Assembly (NCBI GenBank): GCA_934162285.1
Contig: CAKPHY010000018.1
Location: forward strand, 1-33,351
DNA: 33,351 nt
Direction of reading: 5' to 3'
Source: an uncultured Bacilli bacterium
GTDB taxonomy: Bacteria; Bacillota_I; Bacilli_A; RF39; UBA660
The notes under the pieces are model-generated. The model was not told the origin of the DNA and did not search any database. It was given only the letters and a program-made list of their open reading frames with translations. How positions within the stretch are numbered: position 1 is the first letter of the stretch; every line of letters begins with the position of its first letter. Positions 16,586 to 25,202 of this stretch are shown here, piece by piece. Both the position numbers and the translations under genes were made by a program.

Positions 16586-17403
16586 AAATTATTAGCAATT
16601 TCTATAAAAATTTTATAATTAATTTGTTCTGCTCTAGCACTTAAATCAAATCCATAATTAGAAAGAACTTTTTCAATTTTTTCCAAATCATATTTTTTTA
16701 AATTATTGCGTAAATTCTTTCTTTTTTGAGTAAATGCATCACGAATCAATTGATAAAACAATTGAGGATTTTTTATAAATTCTTTTTCGACTTTAGCTTC
16801 AAAACCCAAAACAATACTATCAACGTTAGGTTCCGGAATAAAAACATGTCTACTAATATCCATTAATTTCTTTATATTATAATTATAATTAAATATAATT
16901 GATAATGAACTATAATCTTTCGATCCTTCTTTAGCTTTAAAACGATCCCCTACTTCTTTTTGAACCATTACAACAATCTTTTCAACAGGAATATTTTCAT
17001 CAATTATTTTCATCAAAATAGGCGTTGTAATATAATAAGGAAGATTAGCTACTAAATATAGATGTTTATATTCATATTTTTTTATATCATTTAAAACATT
17101 TCTTTTTAAAAAATCCGCAAAAATTATTTCTAAATTAGTAGCATCTATCTTTTCTAAAATAGGCTTTAATGTTGTATCTATTTCATAACAAAGCACATTT
17201 TTTGCCACTTTAACAAGTTCATTAGTTAATGCTCCCATCCCTGGGCCAACTTCTATAACTAAAGTATCAGAATCAATGGCTGCACTATTAACTATATTAC
17301 TGATTATATTATTATCAATAATAAAATTTTGACCAAATTTCTTTTTAATAACAAAACTATTTTCTTTAATATTTTCTTTTACTTTTTTATAAGAATAATC
17401 CAT
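16579..17403 (-). CDS. rsmA: 16S rRNA (adenine1518/1519-N6)-dimethyltransferase
   Basis: Dimethylates the two adjacent adenines of the 3'-terminal 16S hairpin (KsgA). The 274-residue protein starts its methyltransferase fold at KKFGQNFIIDNNII, with SAM motif VIEVGPGMGALT and catalytic NLPYYITTPIL (motif IV). The C-terminal helical domain contains FTQKRKNLRNNL. AGGAGG precedes the ATG, 8 bases after the rsmG stop. In Bacillus ksgA lies elsewhere near rnmV, so this placement after rsmG is a local rearrangement. Confidence 0.97.
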   Translation of the reverse strand: MDYSYKKVKENIKENSFVIKKKFGQNFIIDNNIISNIVNSAAIDSDTLVIEVGPGMGALTNELVKVAKNVLCYEIDTTLKPILEKIDATNLEIIFADFLKRNVLNDIKKYEYKHLYLVANLPYYITTPILMKIIDENIPVEKIVVMVQKEVGDRFKAKEGSKDYSSLSIIFNYNYNIKKLMDISRHVFIPEPNVDSIVLGFEAKVEKEFIKNPQLFYQLIRDAFTQKRKNLRNNLKKYDLEKIEKVLSNYGFDLSARAEQINYKIFIEIANNLE

Positions 17404-17410
17404 AATCCTC

Positions 17411-18103
17411 CTATAATGGTCTTTTTTTTATTTGATCATATCTTCTAGGATATTTTAAAGGTGTTTTGGCGATCTTTTCATAACAAATTAAAGTTCTTTT
17501 ACTATTTTCAATTGGCAAGAAAAATTCTTTTTTAGCAAGTAATTTAATTCCAAGTTCAGTTTCAAAGTGCTTAGAATTTTTTAATTCATCGTTTATATTA
17601 CCTTTCATTAAAACTATCTTATCTTTAGCTAAAGGAGCTGCTAGTTCTAATAAAATATTAGCTTGAGCTACTGCCCGAGCTGTAACTAAATCAAAAAACT
17701 CACGATTCTTATATTCTTCTGCTCTTACATTTATTACTTCAATATCTTGTAAGTCCAATTCTTTTATTACACTTTTTAAAAATTCTGTTCGCTTTGTTAA
17801 ACTATCTAATAAAGTTACTTTTATATTAGGAAAAGCTATTTTAACAACTAAACCAGGAAACCCAGCACCAGTACCAATATCACAAAAAGTATTAATTTTA
17901 CTTAAATCAACTATTGAATTTAAAGTTAGTGAGTCATAAAAATGTTTTAAATAAACATCTTTTTTTTCAGTTATCCCTGTCAAATTTATATTTTGATTAG
18001 CCAATATTAACATTTCATAGTATTTATCAAGCTCTAAAAATTGTTTTTCAGTTAAATTAACATTTATTGAAGAAAGAAATTCTTTAAATTCATTTTCAGT
18101 CAT
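17411..18103 (-). CDS. rsmG: 16S rRNA (guanine527-N7)-methyltransferase
   Basis: Methylates G527 in the 530 loop of 16S rRNA (GidB). The 230-residue protein has INLTGITEKKDVYLKHFYDS at the start of the fold, SAM motif CDIGTGAGFPGL, then LLDSLTKRTEFLK and VTARAVAQANILLEL. The C-terminus YPRRYDQIKKRPL is the family ending. Its ATG overlaps the 3' end of mnmG by 8 bases; AAGGAG lies inside mnmG. Confidence 0.98.
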   Translation of the reverse strand: MTENEFKEFLSSINVNLTEKQFLELDKYYEMLILANQNINLTGITEKKDVYLKHFYDSLTLNSIVDLSKINTFCDIGTGAGFPGLVVKIAFPNIKVTLLDSLTKRTEFLKSVIKELDLQDIEVINVRAEEYKNREFFDLVTARAVAQANILLELAAPLAKDKIVLMKGNINDELKNSKHFETELGIKLLAKKEFFLPIENSKRTLICYEKIAKTPLKYPRRYDQIKKRPL

Positions 18104-19964
18104 TATTATACTCCTTCTTTAAATAAACACTTAAAACCGCAATATCTGCTGGATTAACACCACTTATACGACTAGCTTGCCCAATTGTTGTAGGACGAAC
18201 TTCGTTCAATTTTTGACGAGCCTCTGAAGCAATATTTTTTATTTTATTATAATCAATATTAAGCGGAATTTCTTTACTTTCTAATTTTAACATTTTCAAA
18301 GCTCCTTTTTCTTCTTTTTTAATATAACCATCATATTTAGTATTAATTACAACTTGTTCAATAATTTCATCATCATAATCAATATCTATAAAGTGTTTTA
18401 TATTATCTATATTAATTTCACTTCTTTTTAATAAATCATACAAAGAAATACCATCTTTTAATATTGCTGAGCCAATACTTTCTAAATAAGAATTAACTTC
18501 TATTGTTGGCGTTATTCTAAAATTTTGCAATTTCAAATTTAGTTCTTCAATTTTTTTCTTCTTATCTAAAAATCTTTGATAACGTTCTTCATCTATAAGA
18601 CCAACATCATGTCCGTAATCTCTTAGACGCAAATCAGCATTATCACTACGTAACAAAAGACGGAACTCTGCTCTTGAAGTTAATAAACGATAAGGATCTC
18701 TTACACCTTTATTAATCAAATCATCAATTAAAACACCAATATAAGCTTCATTACGCTTTAGAATTAAAGGCTCTTTTCCTTCTAACTTTAAAGCAGCATT
18801 TATACCTGCAATTAATCCTTGACCAGCTGCCTCTTCATAACCACTAGTTCCATTAATCTGGCCAGCTGTAAAAAGATTTTCAATTAACTTTGTTTCTAAA
18901 GATTTTTTTAATTGAGTTGGATAAATAGCATCATATTCTATAGCATAAGCATATTTTAGAATTTTTGCATTTTCAAGTCCTTCTAAACTATGAACCATCA
19001 AATCCTGAACATCATGAGGCATACTTGTTGAAAAACCTTGTAAATAAATAGAATTATTATATTGACTTTCAGGCTCTAAAAACAATTGATGACGTTCTTT
19101 ATCACTAAATCTAACAATTTTATCTTCAATAGAAGGACAATATCTTGGACCAATTCCTTCTACATCATTAAGACCACCATACATACTCGCTTTATGTAAA
19201 TTATCTCGTATAATTTGATGCGTTTTTGAATTAGTATAAATTAAATGACAAGGAATTTGATCTTCAATACTATAAGGAATATGATTGTCAAAACTAAAAT
19301 AAATATTTTTTTGAGAACCTAGTTCTATTTTAGTTTTACTAAAATCAATACTTTCTTTAGCAATTCTTTGAGGAGTTCCTGTTTTTAAACGAATAACTTT
19401 AAATCCTAGTTTTCTTAAATTATCACTTAAATAATTAGATCTTCTCTCACCATGTGGACCACTAGAAGTTCTAGTAGAACCAACCATTATACTAGCTTTT
19501 AAATAAGTTCCTGTCGTTAAAATTACTGCTTTACTTAGGATTTGTTCACCATCTTCTAAAACTACGCCTTTTATTTTATTATTATCAACAATTAAATCTT
19601 CTACCATAGCTTCTTTAATTTCTAAGTTTCTAGTATTTTTTAATGTTTCTTGCATATTTTTAGGATAATCAACTTTATCAGCTTGAGCTCTTAAAGCTCT
19701 AATTGCTGGACCTTTAGCATCATTTAAAATCTTAATTTGAATCTGACTCTTATCAGCGTTAATGCCCATTTCTCCACCTAAAGCATCAATTTCACGTACA
19801 ACTATCCCTTTAGCACTTCCACCAATTGAAGGATTACAAGGCATATCACCTATATTATTAATATTCGCCGTAATTAATAACGTTTTATGGTTTTTACGAG
19901 CACTAGCTAAAGCCGCTTCACACCCGGCATGTCCACCACCAACTACAATAATATCATATTCCAT
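18096..19964 (-). CDS. mnmG: tRNA uridine 5-carboxymethylaminomethyl modification enzyme MnmG
   Basis: FAD-dependent partner of MnmE (GidA) that makes cmnm5U34 in tRNAs reading split codon boxes. The 622-residue length is normal. The N-terminal dinucleotide fold VVGGGHAGCEAALASAR (7-23) is followed by CNPSIGGSAKG and GTPQRIAKESIDF. YCPSIEDKIVRF and GQINGTSGYEEAAGQGLIAGINAA are strict GidA signatures. The C-terminal helical domain ends around GQASRISGVNPADIAVLSVYLK. AGGTGAG precedes the ATG, 10 bases past mnmE. Confidence 0.98.
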   Translation of the reverse strand: MEYDIIVVGGGHAGCEAALASARKNHKTLLITANINNIGDMPCNPSIGGSAKGIVVREIDALGGEMGINADKSQIQIKILNDAKGPAIRALRAQADKVDYPKNMQETLKNTRNLEIKEAMVEDLIVDNNKIKGVVLEDGEQILSKAVILTTGTYLKASIMVGSTRTSSGPHGERRSNYLSDNLRKLGFKVIRLKTGTPQRIAKESIDFSKTKIELGSQKNIYFSFDNHIPYSIEDQIPCHLIYTNSKTHQIIRDNLHKASMYGGLNDVEGIGPRYCPSIEDKIVRFSDKERHQLFLEPESQYNNSIYLQGFSTSMPHDVQDLMVHSLEGLENAKILKYAYAIEYDAIYPTQLKKSLETKLIENLFTAGQINGTSGYEEAAGQGLIAGINAALKLEGKEPLILKRNEAYIGVLIDDLINKGVRDPYRLLTSRAEFRLLLRSDNADLRLRDYGHDVGLIDEERYQRFLDKKKKIEELNLKLQNFRITPTIEVNSYLESIGSAILKDGISLYDLLKRSEINIDNIKHFIDIDYDDEIIEQVVINTKYDGYIKKEEKGALKMLKLESKEIPLNIDYNKIKNIASEARQKLNEVRPTTIGQASRISGVNPADIAVLSVYLKKEYNND

Positions 19965-19974
19965 TATAACTCAC

Positions 19975-21315
19975 CTATTTTCCTAAACAAAAATTTTTAA
20001 AAATAGTATCTAATAATTCTTCATCATAAGATTCACCAATTATTGAACCTAATATATCATTAATTTCTCGCAAATCTATTTCAATCATATCAATCTCCAT
20101 AAAATCGATTGAAGAATTAATTTTATTAATCAATTCGATACATTTTTTTATTTTAGCCAAATCATCAGCATTGACAAAAATATTCATATCCGCACTTATT
20201 TCATCTAATTTAAACATTGAAATAATTTTATTTTTTAATTTATCTAACCCTAATCCATCTTTTGTGCTCATTAAAACAACATCATTATCTTGAAAATCAA
20301 TCTTTCGTTCCAAATCAACTTTATTTATAATTATTATTCTTTTTTTAGATGCAGTTAAATCTAATAACTTTTGATCTTCAACATTTAACTCTCTACTACC
20401 ATCTAAGACTAATAAAACTAAATCAGCTGAAGAAATGCTATCAATACTTTTATTTATTCCTATTCCTTCAACAATATCATCAGTTTCATGAATCCCTGCT
20501 GTATCAAGTAGTTTTAAATAAACACCATTTAAATTTAAAGTACCTTCAACAATATCACGAGTTGTCCCAGCAACATTAGTTACAATTGCTTTTTCTTCAT
20601 TCAAAAGTAAATTCAAAATGCTACTTTTACCAACATTAGGGCATCCTACAATAGCTGTTTTTAAACCATCTAAAACTATAGTAGTATTTTCACTAGTTTC
20701 TAAAATTTTTTGTAAAGAAGTAGTTATTTCGCCTAAATGTTTTTTTACTTCATCAATTGTTACATCTAAAATGTCTTCATACTCTGGATAATCAATATTA
20801 ACAGCTATATTAGCAAGTAGTAATAATATTTTATTACGTAAATCTCTTATATTATTAGAAACACTACCATCTAATTGCTTTAATGAAAGTTTTCTAGCAA
20901 GCTCTGATTTCGAATCAATTAAATTCATAATACCTTCTGCTTCTACTAAATCAATTCTACCATTTAAAAAAGCACGTTTAGTAAATTCGCCAGGCTCTGC
21001 TGAGCGACAATCATTCATTAATAACAACTCTAATACTTTATTGGTAGTTGCTATACCACCATGACAATTAATTTCAACAACATCTTCACGAGTAAAAGTT
21101 TTAGGTGTACGCATTACACTAACTAAAACTTCATCAATTATTTCATTATTATATACAATATGCCCATAATTAATAGTATGACTAGCAACTTTTTCTAAAT
21201 CAGTACCTTTAAAAATTTTATTTACATTTTTTATGGCATCATTTCCACTAACACGAATTATTGAAATAGCACCTACTCCTACTGCAGTTGCTATTGCCGC
21301 TATTGTATCTTCCAT
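19975..21315 (-). CDS. mnmE: tRNA modification GTPase MnmE (TrmE)
   Basis: G-protein partner of MnmG in tRNA wobble-uridine modification. From the chosen start it has 446 residues. The N-terminal tetrahydrofolate-binding domain opens MEDTIAAIATAVGVGAISIIRVSG. The embedded G domain has GCPNVGKSSILNLL (G1), TTRD (G2), DTAGI (G3) and NKVD (G4). The C-terminal FCLGK supplies the catalytic C-X-GK tail. The frame is open three codons further to a GTG, but that GTG lies within the AGAGGTG ribosome site, so the ATG at 21315 is chosen. It has its own strong promoter after the jag terminator. Confidence 0.97.
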   Translation of the reverse strand: MEDTIAAIATAVGVGAISIIRVSGNDAIKNVNKIFKGTDLEKVASHTINYGHIVYNNEIIDEVLVSVMRTPKTFTREDVVEINCHGGIATTNKVLELLLMNDCRSAEPGEFTKRAFLNGRIDLVEAEGIMNLIDSKSELARKLSLKQLDGSVSNNIRDLRNKILLLLANIAVNIDYPEYEDILDVTIDEVKKHLGEITTSLQKILETSENTTIVLDGLKTAIVGCPNVGKSSILNLLLNEEKAIVTNVAGTTRDIVEGTLNLNGVYLKLLDTAGIHETDDIVEGIGINKSIDSISSADLVLLVLDGSRELNVEDQKLLDLTASKKRIIIINKVDLERKIDFQDNDVVLMSTKDGLGLDKLKNKIISMFKLDEISADMNIFVNADDLAKIKKCIELINKINSSIDFMEIDMIEIDLREINDILGSIIGESYDEELLDTIFKNFCLGK

Positions 21316-21342
21316 CAAATACACCTCTTTTTAATTTTGAAT

Positions 21343-21371
21343 ATTTTAATTTATTTATTTTTACTTGTCAA
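21343..21371 (-). promoter_or_regulatory. mnmE operon promoter
   Basis: Minus-strand TTGACA (21366-21371), exact 17-base spacer, TAAAAT (21343-21348). The -35 begins immediately after the T-tract of the jag terminator. It likely drives mnmE-mnmG-rsmG-rsmA. Confidence 0.85.
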
Positions 21372-21373
21372 TG

Positions 21374-21399
21374 AAAAAAGAAGACTATGCATCTTCTTT
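21374..21399 (-). terminator. Terminator at the end of jag
   Basis: Eight-bp stem AAAGAAGA/TCTTCTTT whose loop contains the jag TAG stop, followed by a T run on the minus strand. It closes the rpmH-rnpA-yidC-jag unit. Confidence 0.8.
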
Positions 21400-22002
21400 A
21401 AATCTTATGACTACATAACGATTTGGTTCTTCTCCAAAGCTTTCGCTTTCTAGTTCTTTAAAAGTACCTACCACATTATGAACAGCTCTTCTTTCATAAG
21501 AATTCATCGGATCCATTTTAGCTTCAACTTTTGTTTTAACAACATCTCTACAAATCTTTTTTGTTTGATATTCAATATTATTAATTTTCTTACCCTTATA
21601 ATTTGAAGCATCAATATTTACTTTTAAATTTAAACCAGATTGATTTTTTAGTGTTTGTCTAACTAAAACTTGAATAGCATTTAATGTTCTACCTTCTTTT
21701 CCAATCAATATTTGATTGTTATTTGAAGCCATTTTTACATTATAAATATCACCTTCACGTGTTACTTCTAAATCAATTAAAATGCACATTAAATTTCCTA
21801 AAGTTTTAATATAATATTTTACAAATTTCTTAACGTCTTCTTTTCTAATAACTGTAAGAATTACCTTTTTACCTTTTAGAAAACCACCATCTTCTTCAGT
21901 ATATGAAGTATAAATATCATCTTCTGTACAATTTAATTCTTCATAACACTTTTCAAATGCTTTTTCTAAAGTTTTTTCTTCATAAACGTATTTTTCTAAC
22001 AT
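21385..22002 (-). CDS. jag: RNA-binding protein Jag/KhpB (SpoIIIJ-associated)
   Basis: Single-stranded RNA-binding protein encoded beside yidC in nearly all Firmicutes and linked to cell elongation and division control. The 205-residue protein has an N-terminal Jag_N domain (1-50), a KH domain with the loop GKEGRT (101-106), and an R3H domain with RRAVH (171-175) and RYVVIRF at the end. The ATG follows GAGAGGTAA and lies 1 base past yidC, so the genes are surely cotranscribed. Confidence 0.96.
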   Translation of the reverse strand: MLEKYVYEEKTLEKAFEKCYEELNCTEDDIYTSYTEEDGGFLKGKKVILTVIRKEDVKKFVKYYIKTLGNLMCILIDLEVTREGDIYNVKMASNNNQILIGKEGRTLNAIQVLVRQTLKNQSGLNLKVNIDASNYKGKKINNIEYQTKKICRDVVKTKVEAKMDPMNSYERRAVHNVVGTFKELESESFGEEPNRYVVIRFKEDA

Positions 22003-22003
22003 T

Positions 22004-22918
22004 TTATTTACCTCTCTTGACTAACAAATTTTGAAAAATAGTAAATCCACTATTGAAAATCCAATATAATGCAATACTTGTAGAAATACTAAATGAAGCA
22101 ATAGAAATAAATACTATCATAATATTAGTTGTCATTTTCATAGATTTCTCTTGTTCTGATCCCATTGAAGCAGTTTGATTCATCTTAAATGAAAAATAAG
22201 TTACAGCAACAACAAGAATAACTAAAATAATATAATACCATTGGCCAGCTTTCATTGCTGTTAAAGGACTCATACCTAAATTCAATCCTAGAAATTTACC
22301 TTCAAATATTACTGGTAAACGATTCATCGATTCATAAAATGCAAAAAACAATGGAATTTGAATTAAAGCAAAAACGCAACCAGCCATCGGATTAATATTA
22401 TATTTTTTGTATATTGCTAACATTTCTTGGCTTTTCATCATCATTTCTTGTTGAGAAGTACAATCACGATATTTCTTTTCTAATTTTTCAAGTTCAGGTT
22501 GAGCTTTTTTCATATTTTCTGATTGCATTGCTGTCTTTTTGGTTACTGGCATTACTGCTAATCTCAATGCTAACGTAATTATTATAATTGCTAAACCATA
22601 ATTTTTAACTAATCCACCAAGTTTAATTATAACCCAAGCTAATGGTTTAACAAAAATAGTATTCCAAATTCCCTCATAACCACCACTAGTAATTTTAAAT
22701 TCATTACACTTTGGTAAACTTTTTATATCAACATTATATTTTTCATATAATTCAATTGCTTTTGAATCTGTAGGTTGACATAAAATATTTGATACTAAAC
22801 TTTGACCAGTTTCATCAATTTTTACTACTTTTTTATTTTCATCAGTTAAATTTTTAGCACAACCAGTAAGTAAAAAAACAGACATCGCTAAAATTGTTAA
22901 TTTCTTAAATTTGTTCAT
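22004..22918 (-). CDS. yidC: Membrane protein insertase YidC/Oxa1 (lipoprotein form, SpoIIIJ-like)
   Basis: Inserts and folds membrane proteins with or without SecYEG. From the chosen start it has 304 residues. MNKFKKLTILAMSVFLLTGC is a lipoprotein signal with lipobox LTGC, Cys20 becoming the lipidated N-terminus. The core has LAVMPVTKKTAMQSENMKK (coiled cytoplasmic loop), NPMAGCVFALIQIPLFFAFY and ALYWIFNSGFTIFQNLL. The frame is open seven codons upstream to a GTG, but those codons contain the GGAGG ribosome site, so the ATG at 22918 is correct. It overlaps the rnpA end by 14 bases. Confidence 0.97.
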   Translation of the reverse strand: MNKFKKLTILAMSVFLLTGCAKNLTDENKKVVKIDETGQSLVSNILCQPTDSKAIELYEKYNVDIKSLPKCNEFKITSGGYEGIWNTIFVKPLAWVIIKLGGLVKNYGLAIIIITLALRLAVMPVTKKTAMQSENMKKAQPELEKLEKKYRDCTSQQEMMMKSQEMLAIYKKYNINPMAGCVFALIQIPLFFAFYESMNRLPVIFEGKFLGLNLGMSPLTAMKAGQWYYIILVILVVAVTYFSFKMNQTASMGSEQEKSMKMTTNIMIVFISIASFSISTSIALYWIFNSGFTIFQNLLVKRGK

Positions 22919-23273
22919 CCTTTTCCTCCAAGATACCACCCTTATGAAAATAATAGTTTAAATCATTTTCAAGATCGTGATAATTTTTTTCTAAAATTTC
23001 TCTCTTTATAATTATAATACATTTAAAAGAATTTTGATAGTTATTTTTATCAATTATACTCTTTATCTGTCTTTTAATTCTATTTCTAACAACAGCATGC
23101 CCTACTTTATTACTGATAGTTATCCCAAATTGATAATCAAAATCATTCTTGTCAAAACTATTTCCAACACTCTTATCTATATATATAAGGAAACCTTGTC
23201 CTCTATAAGGTCTAATTGTGTGAATTATACGCGTAAATTCTTTACTATCTTTAACAATATTTTTTTTCTTCAC
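22905..23273 (-). CDS. rnpA: Ribonuclease P protein component
   Basis: Protein subunit of RNase P, which trims tRNA 5' leaders. The 122-residue protein has the signature HAVVRNRIKRQIKSII (RNR motif) in the central cleft and SKEFTRIIHTIRP near the N-terminus. The start is GTG at 23273, with a strong GGAGGAGG site 7 bases upstream. The gene lies between rpmH (a hairpin separates them) and yidC (14-base overlap), the universal order. Confidence 0.97.
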   Translation of the reverse strand: MKKKNIVKDSKEFTRIIHTIRPYRGQGFLIYIDKSVGNSFDKNDFDYQFGITISNKVGHAVVRNRIKRQIKSIIDKNNYQNSFKCIIIIKREILEKNYHDLENDLNYYFHKGGILEEKDEQI

Positions 23274-23285
23274 AAATACCCTCCT

Positions 23286-23321
23286 CCAAAAAAAATATCA
23301 CCACGCCTCAGCGGTGATATT
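23286..23321 (-). terminator. Hairpin/attenuator between rpmH and rnpA
   Basis: Stem AATATCACC/GGTGATATT with a GC-rich inner extension CGC/GCG, followed on the minus strand by eight T and then the rnpA ribosome site. No other promoter is evident for rnpA, so partial readthrough probably sets a high L34 to low RnpA ratio. Confidence 0.8.
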
Positions 23322-23324
23322 CTT

Positions 23325-23447
23325 TTAATGAGATAAAACTTTACGACCCTTACGACGTCTATTATTAATTATCTTAGTTTCCATTCTAGCAAAAAAACCT
23401 AATTTCTTACTTTTCTTTCTATTATTAGGTTGATATGTTCTTTTCAT
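23325..23447 (-). CDS. rpmH: Ribosomal protein bL34
   Basis: Very small basic 50S protein, read directly from the minus strand: MKRTYQPNNRKKSKKLGFFA at the start and RRRKGRKVLSH at the end. At 40 residues it is four shorter than the usual 44; the loss is in the middle (RMETKIINN region). GAGGAGGT lies upstream of the ATG. It is the first gene on the minus side of oriC, driven by a near-perfect promoter. Confidence 0.97.
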   Translation of the reverse strand: MKRTYQPNNRKKSKKLGFFARMETKIINNRRRKGRKVLSH

Positions 23448-23486
23448 TTATTTCCACCTCCTCGGTTTTTCCCCATTGCTTTTATA

Positions 23487-23515
23487 ATTATATATATTTT
23501 GTTTTTGTTTGTCAA
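23487..23515 (-). promoter_or_regulatory. rpmH promoter (consensus sigma-A)
   Basis: Minus-strand TTGACA (23510-23515), exact 17-base spacer, TATAAT (23487-23492): a full match at both hexamers. The first upstream DnaA box (23519-23527) lies just 4 bases beyond the -35, so DnaA could modulate it. Confidence 0.9.
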
Positions 23516-23518
23516 TCT

Positions 23519-23726
23519 TTTTCCACATATATTTCAAGGTGAATTTTGTCGTAAAATAGACGCAAAATAATTTTTTCCACATTTTTTGTGGAAAACTCAA
23601 TGTTGATAATTTTTTTAAGGGGAAAAGTTTTCCACATATATGTTAATAACTACTATATGTTATTATATTTCATAAGTGTAGTAGGTGGATAACTATGTTA
23701 TTAACATTTTTAAATACATTTCCACA
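23519..23726. other. oriC: oriC, DnaA-box cluster upstream of dnaA
   Basis: The 413-base gap between rpmH and dnaA has no gene. DnaA-box-like 9-mers relative to TTATCCACA: TTTTCCACA at 23519-23527, 23573-23581 and 23628-23636 (plus); TGTGGAAAA at 23587-23595, TGTTGATAA at 23601-23609 and GGTGGATAA at 23684-23692 (minus); ATTTCCACA at 23718-23726. Boxes two and three form an inverted pair around a T-rich loop. Box density, gene polarity and flanking genes all fit a bipartite Firmicutes origin. Mapping of dnaA promoter elements at 23798-23831 is too weak to call. Confidence 0.85.
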
Positions 23727-23860
23727 TACTTTTTTTTAAACATTAACTATTTTAAAAGTTATTAACAATCAAAAATTCTATTTTTTGTAATTTAGTGTTT
23801 CCTTTTTATTTTTTCTATTGTAAAATATAGTTGTAATTTTGAGAGAAGAAGGTGATATTT

Positions 23861-25201
23861 GTGGACATTAATAATATTTGGACAACATTTTTAAAACGAA
23901 TTGAAGCTTCAGTTCAGCCCATGGCATACACAACTTGGTTTAAAGAAACAAAATTAATTAGCTTAAAGGATAATAAAGCCATTGTACAAGTTCCAATGGA
24001 AATTCATAAAAAACATTTAAAAGAAAGCTATAATGACATAATTGAAGAGATATTTACAGATATAACAGGTACAAACTTTCAAATGGAATACTATTTACCA
24101 AATGAACTAAATAGTAATGTGGAAATTCCTAATGAAACTAGTGAAAATGTTGAATTTGAAACAAATCTTAACCCAAACTACACATTTGAAACATTTATAG
24201 TAGGGGAAAGCAATAAATTTGCTCAAGCAATGGCCTTAGCTGTTGCTGAAAGACCAGGTTTTGTATATAATCCTCTTTTCCTATATAGTAGTAGTGGACT
24301 TGGAAAAACACATTTAATGCATGCGATAGGTAATTATGTGCATAACAATAGTAAAAAACGCGTATTATATGTAACAAGTGAAAAATTTGTTAATGATTTT
24401 CTTGAATTATATAAGAAAAACAAAGATGAAAACAATTTTGAATATGTGGACAATTTTAAAAAGAAATATCGAAATGTTGACGTCCTTTTAATTGATGATA
24501 TTCAGTATCTTGAAACAGCAAGTAAAACACAACAGGAATTTTTCCACACTTTCAATGAATTACATCAACAAAATAAGCAAATAGTAATTGCATCAGACCG
24601 TTCACCTGATGATTTCCAAAAATTAGAGGAAAGACTAAAAACTAGATTTAGCTGGGGAATGACAATAAATATTTTCCCACCAGACATGAATCTAAGACTT
24701 AGTATAATTGAAAGAAAACTTGAAGCTCAACAGATCACCAATTTTCCCAATGATGTTAAAGAATATATAGCTAGTATATGTACATCAGACATTCGAAAAC
24801 TCGAAGGTGCTATATCAAGAGTACTAGCATACGCCACCATTATGAATGGCTCAGATATTACTTTAGATCTTGCGCTAGAAGCATTAAGAGACTTTATTGG
24901 TAAAAACGTAATAAGCAGAAATAAAATAGAGCAAGTCCAAAAAATTGTTGCAACTAAATATAATTTAACATTAGAAGATATAAAAGGTAAAAAAAGAAAC
25001 GCTAACATAACAATGCCTAGACAAATAGCAATGTATATATGCCGCAATGTTCTAAATGAACCATTAATGAAAATAGGTATAGAATTTGGTGGAAAAGATC
25101 ATACAACTGTTATGCACTCTGTGAACAAAATTGAAAAAGAACTAAAAACCGATTCAAAATTAGAAATGGAAATAAATTCTATTGTGAATAACTTAAAATA
25201 A
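23861..25201 (+). CDS. dnaA: Chromosomal replication initiator DnaA
   Basis: AAA+ initiator that binds DnaA boxes and opens oriC. From the chosen start it has 446 residues. Domain I spans 1-80; an acidic, Asn-rich linker follows (about 80-107); the AAA+ domain starts at NYTFETFIVGESNKFA. Walker A reads YSSSGLGKTHL where most DnaA have GGVGLGKTHL, so the first P-loop Gly is Ser. Walker B is VDVLLIDDIQ. C-terminal domain IV carries GGKDHTTVMHSVNKIEKEL. The frame opens at GTG 23852, but that codon lies in the AGAAGGTG ribosome site; GTG 23861, encoding MDINNIW, has correct spacing and family N-terminus. Confidence 0.97.
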   Translation: MDINNIWTTFLKRIEASVQPMAYTTWFKETKLISLKDNKAIVQVPMEIHKKHLKESYNDIIEEIFTDITGTNFQMEYYLPNELNSNVEIPNETSENVEFETNLNPNYTFETFIVGESNKFAQAMALAVAERPGFVYNPLFLYSSSGLGKTHLMHAIGNYVHNNSKKRVLYVTSEKFVNDFLELYKKNKDENNFEYVDNFKKKYRNVDVLLIDDIQYLETASKTQQEFFHTFNELHQQNKQIVIASDRSPDDFQKLEERLKTRFSWGMTINIFPPDMNLRLSIIERKLEAQQITNFPNDVKEYIASICTSDIRKLEGAISRVLAYATIMNGSDITLDLALEALRDFIGKNVISRNKIEQVQKIVATKYNLTLEDIKGKKRNANITMPRQIAMYICRNVLNEPLMKIGIEFGGKDHTTVMHSVNKIEKELKTDSKLEMEINSIVNNLK

Positions 25202-25202
25202 T

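Noticed and set aside
19762..19986. Plus-strand 74-residue ORF over the mnmG start
   Set aside because: Antisense shadow of the conserved MnmG nucleotide-binding region.
21751..21766. ACCTTCACGTGTTACT in jag as a parS
   Set aside because: About 10 of 16 bases match; the right arm lacks GAAACA.
24727..25047. Minus-strand 106-residue hydrophobic ORF inside dnaA
   Set aside because: Shadow of the dnaA coding frame on the opposite strand; no promoter or ribosome site.
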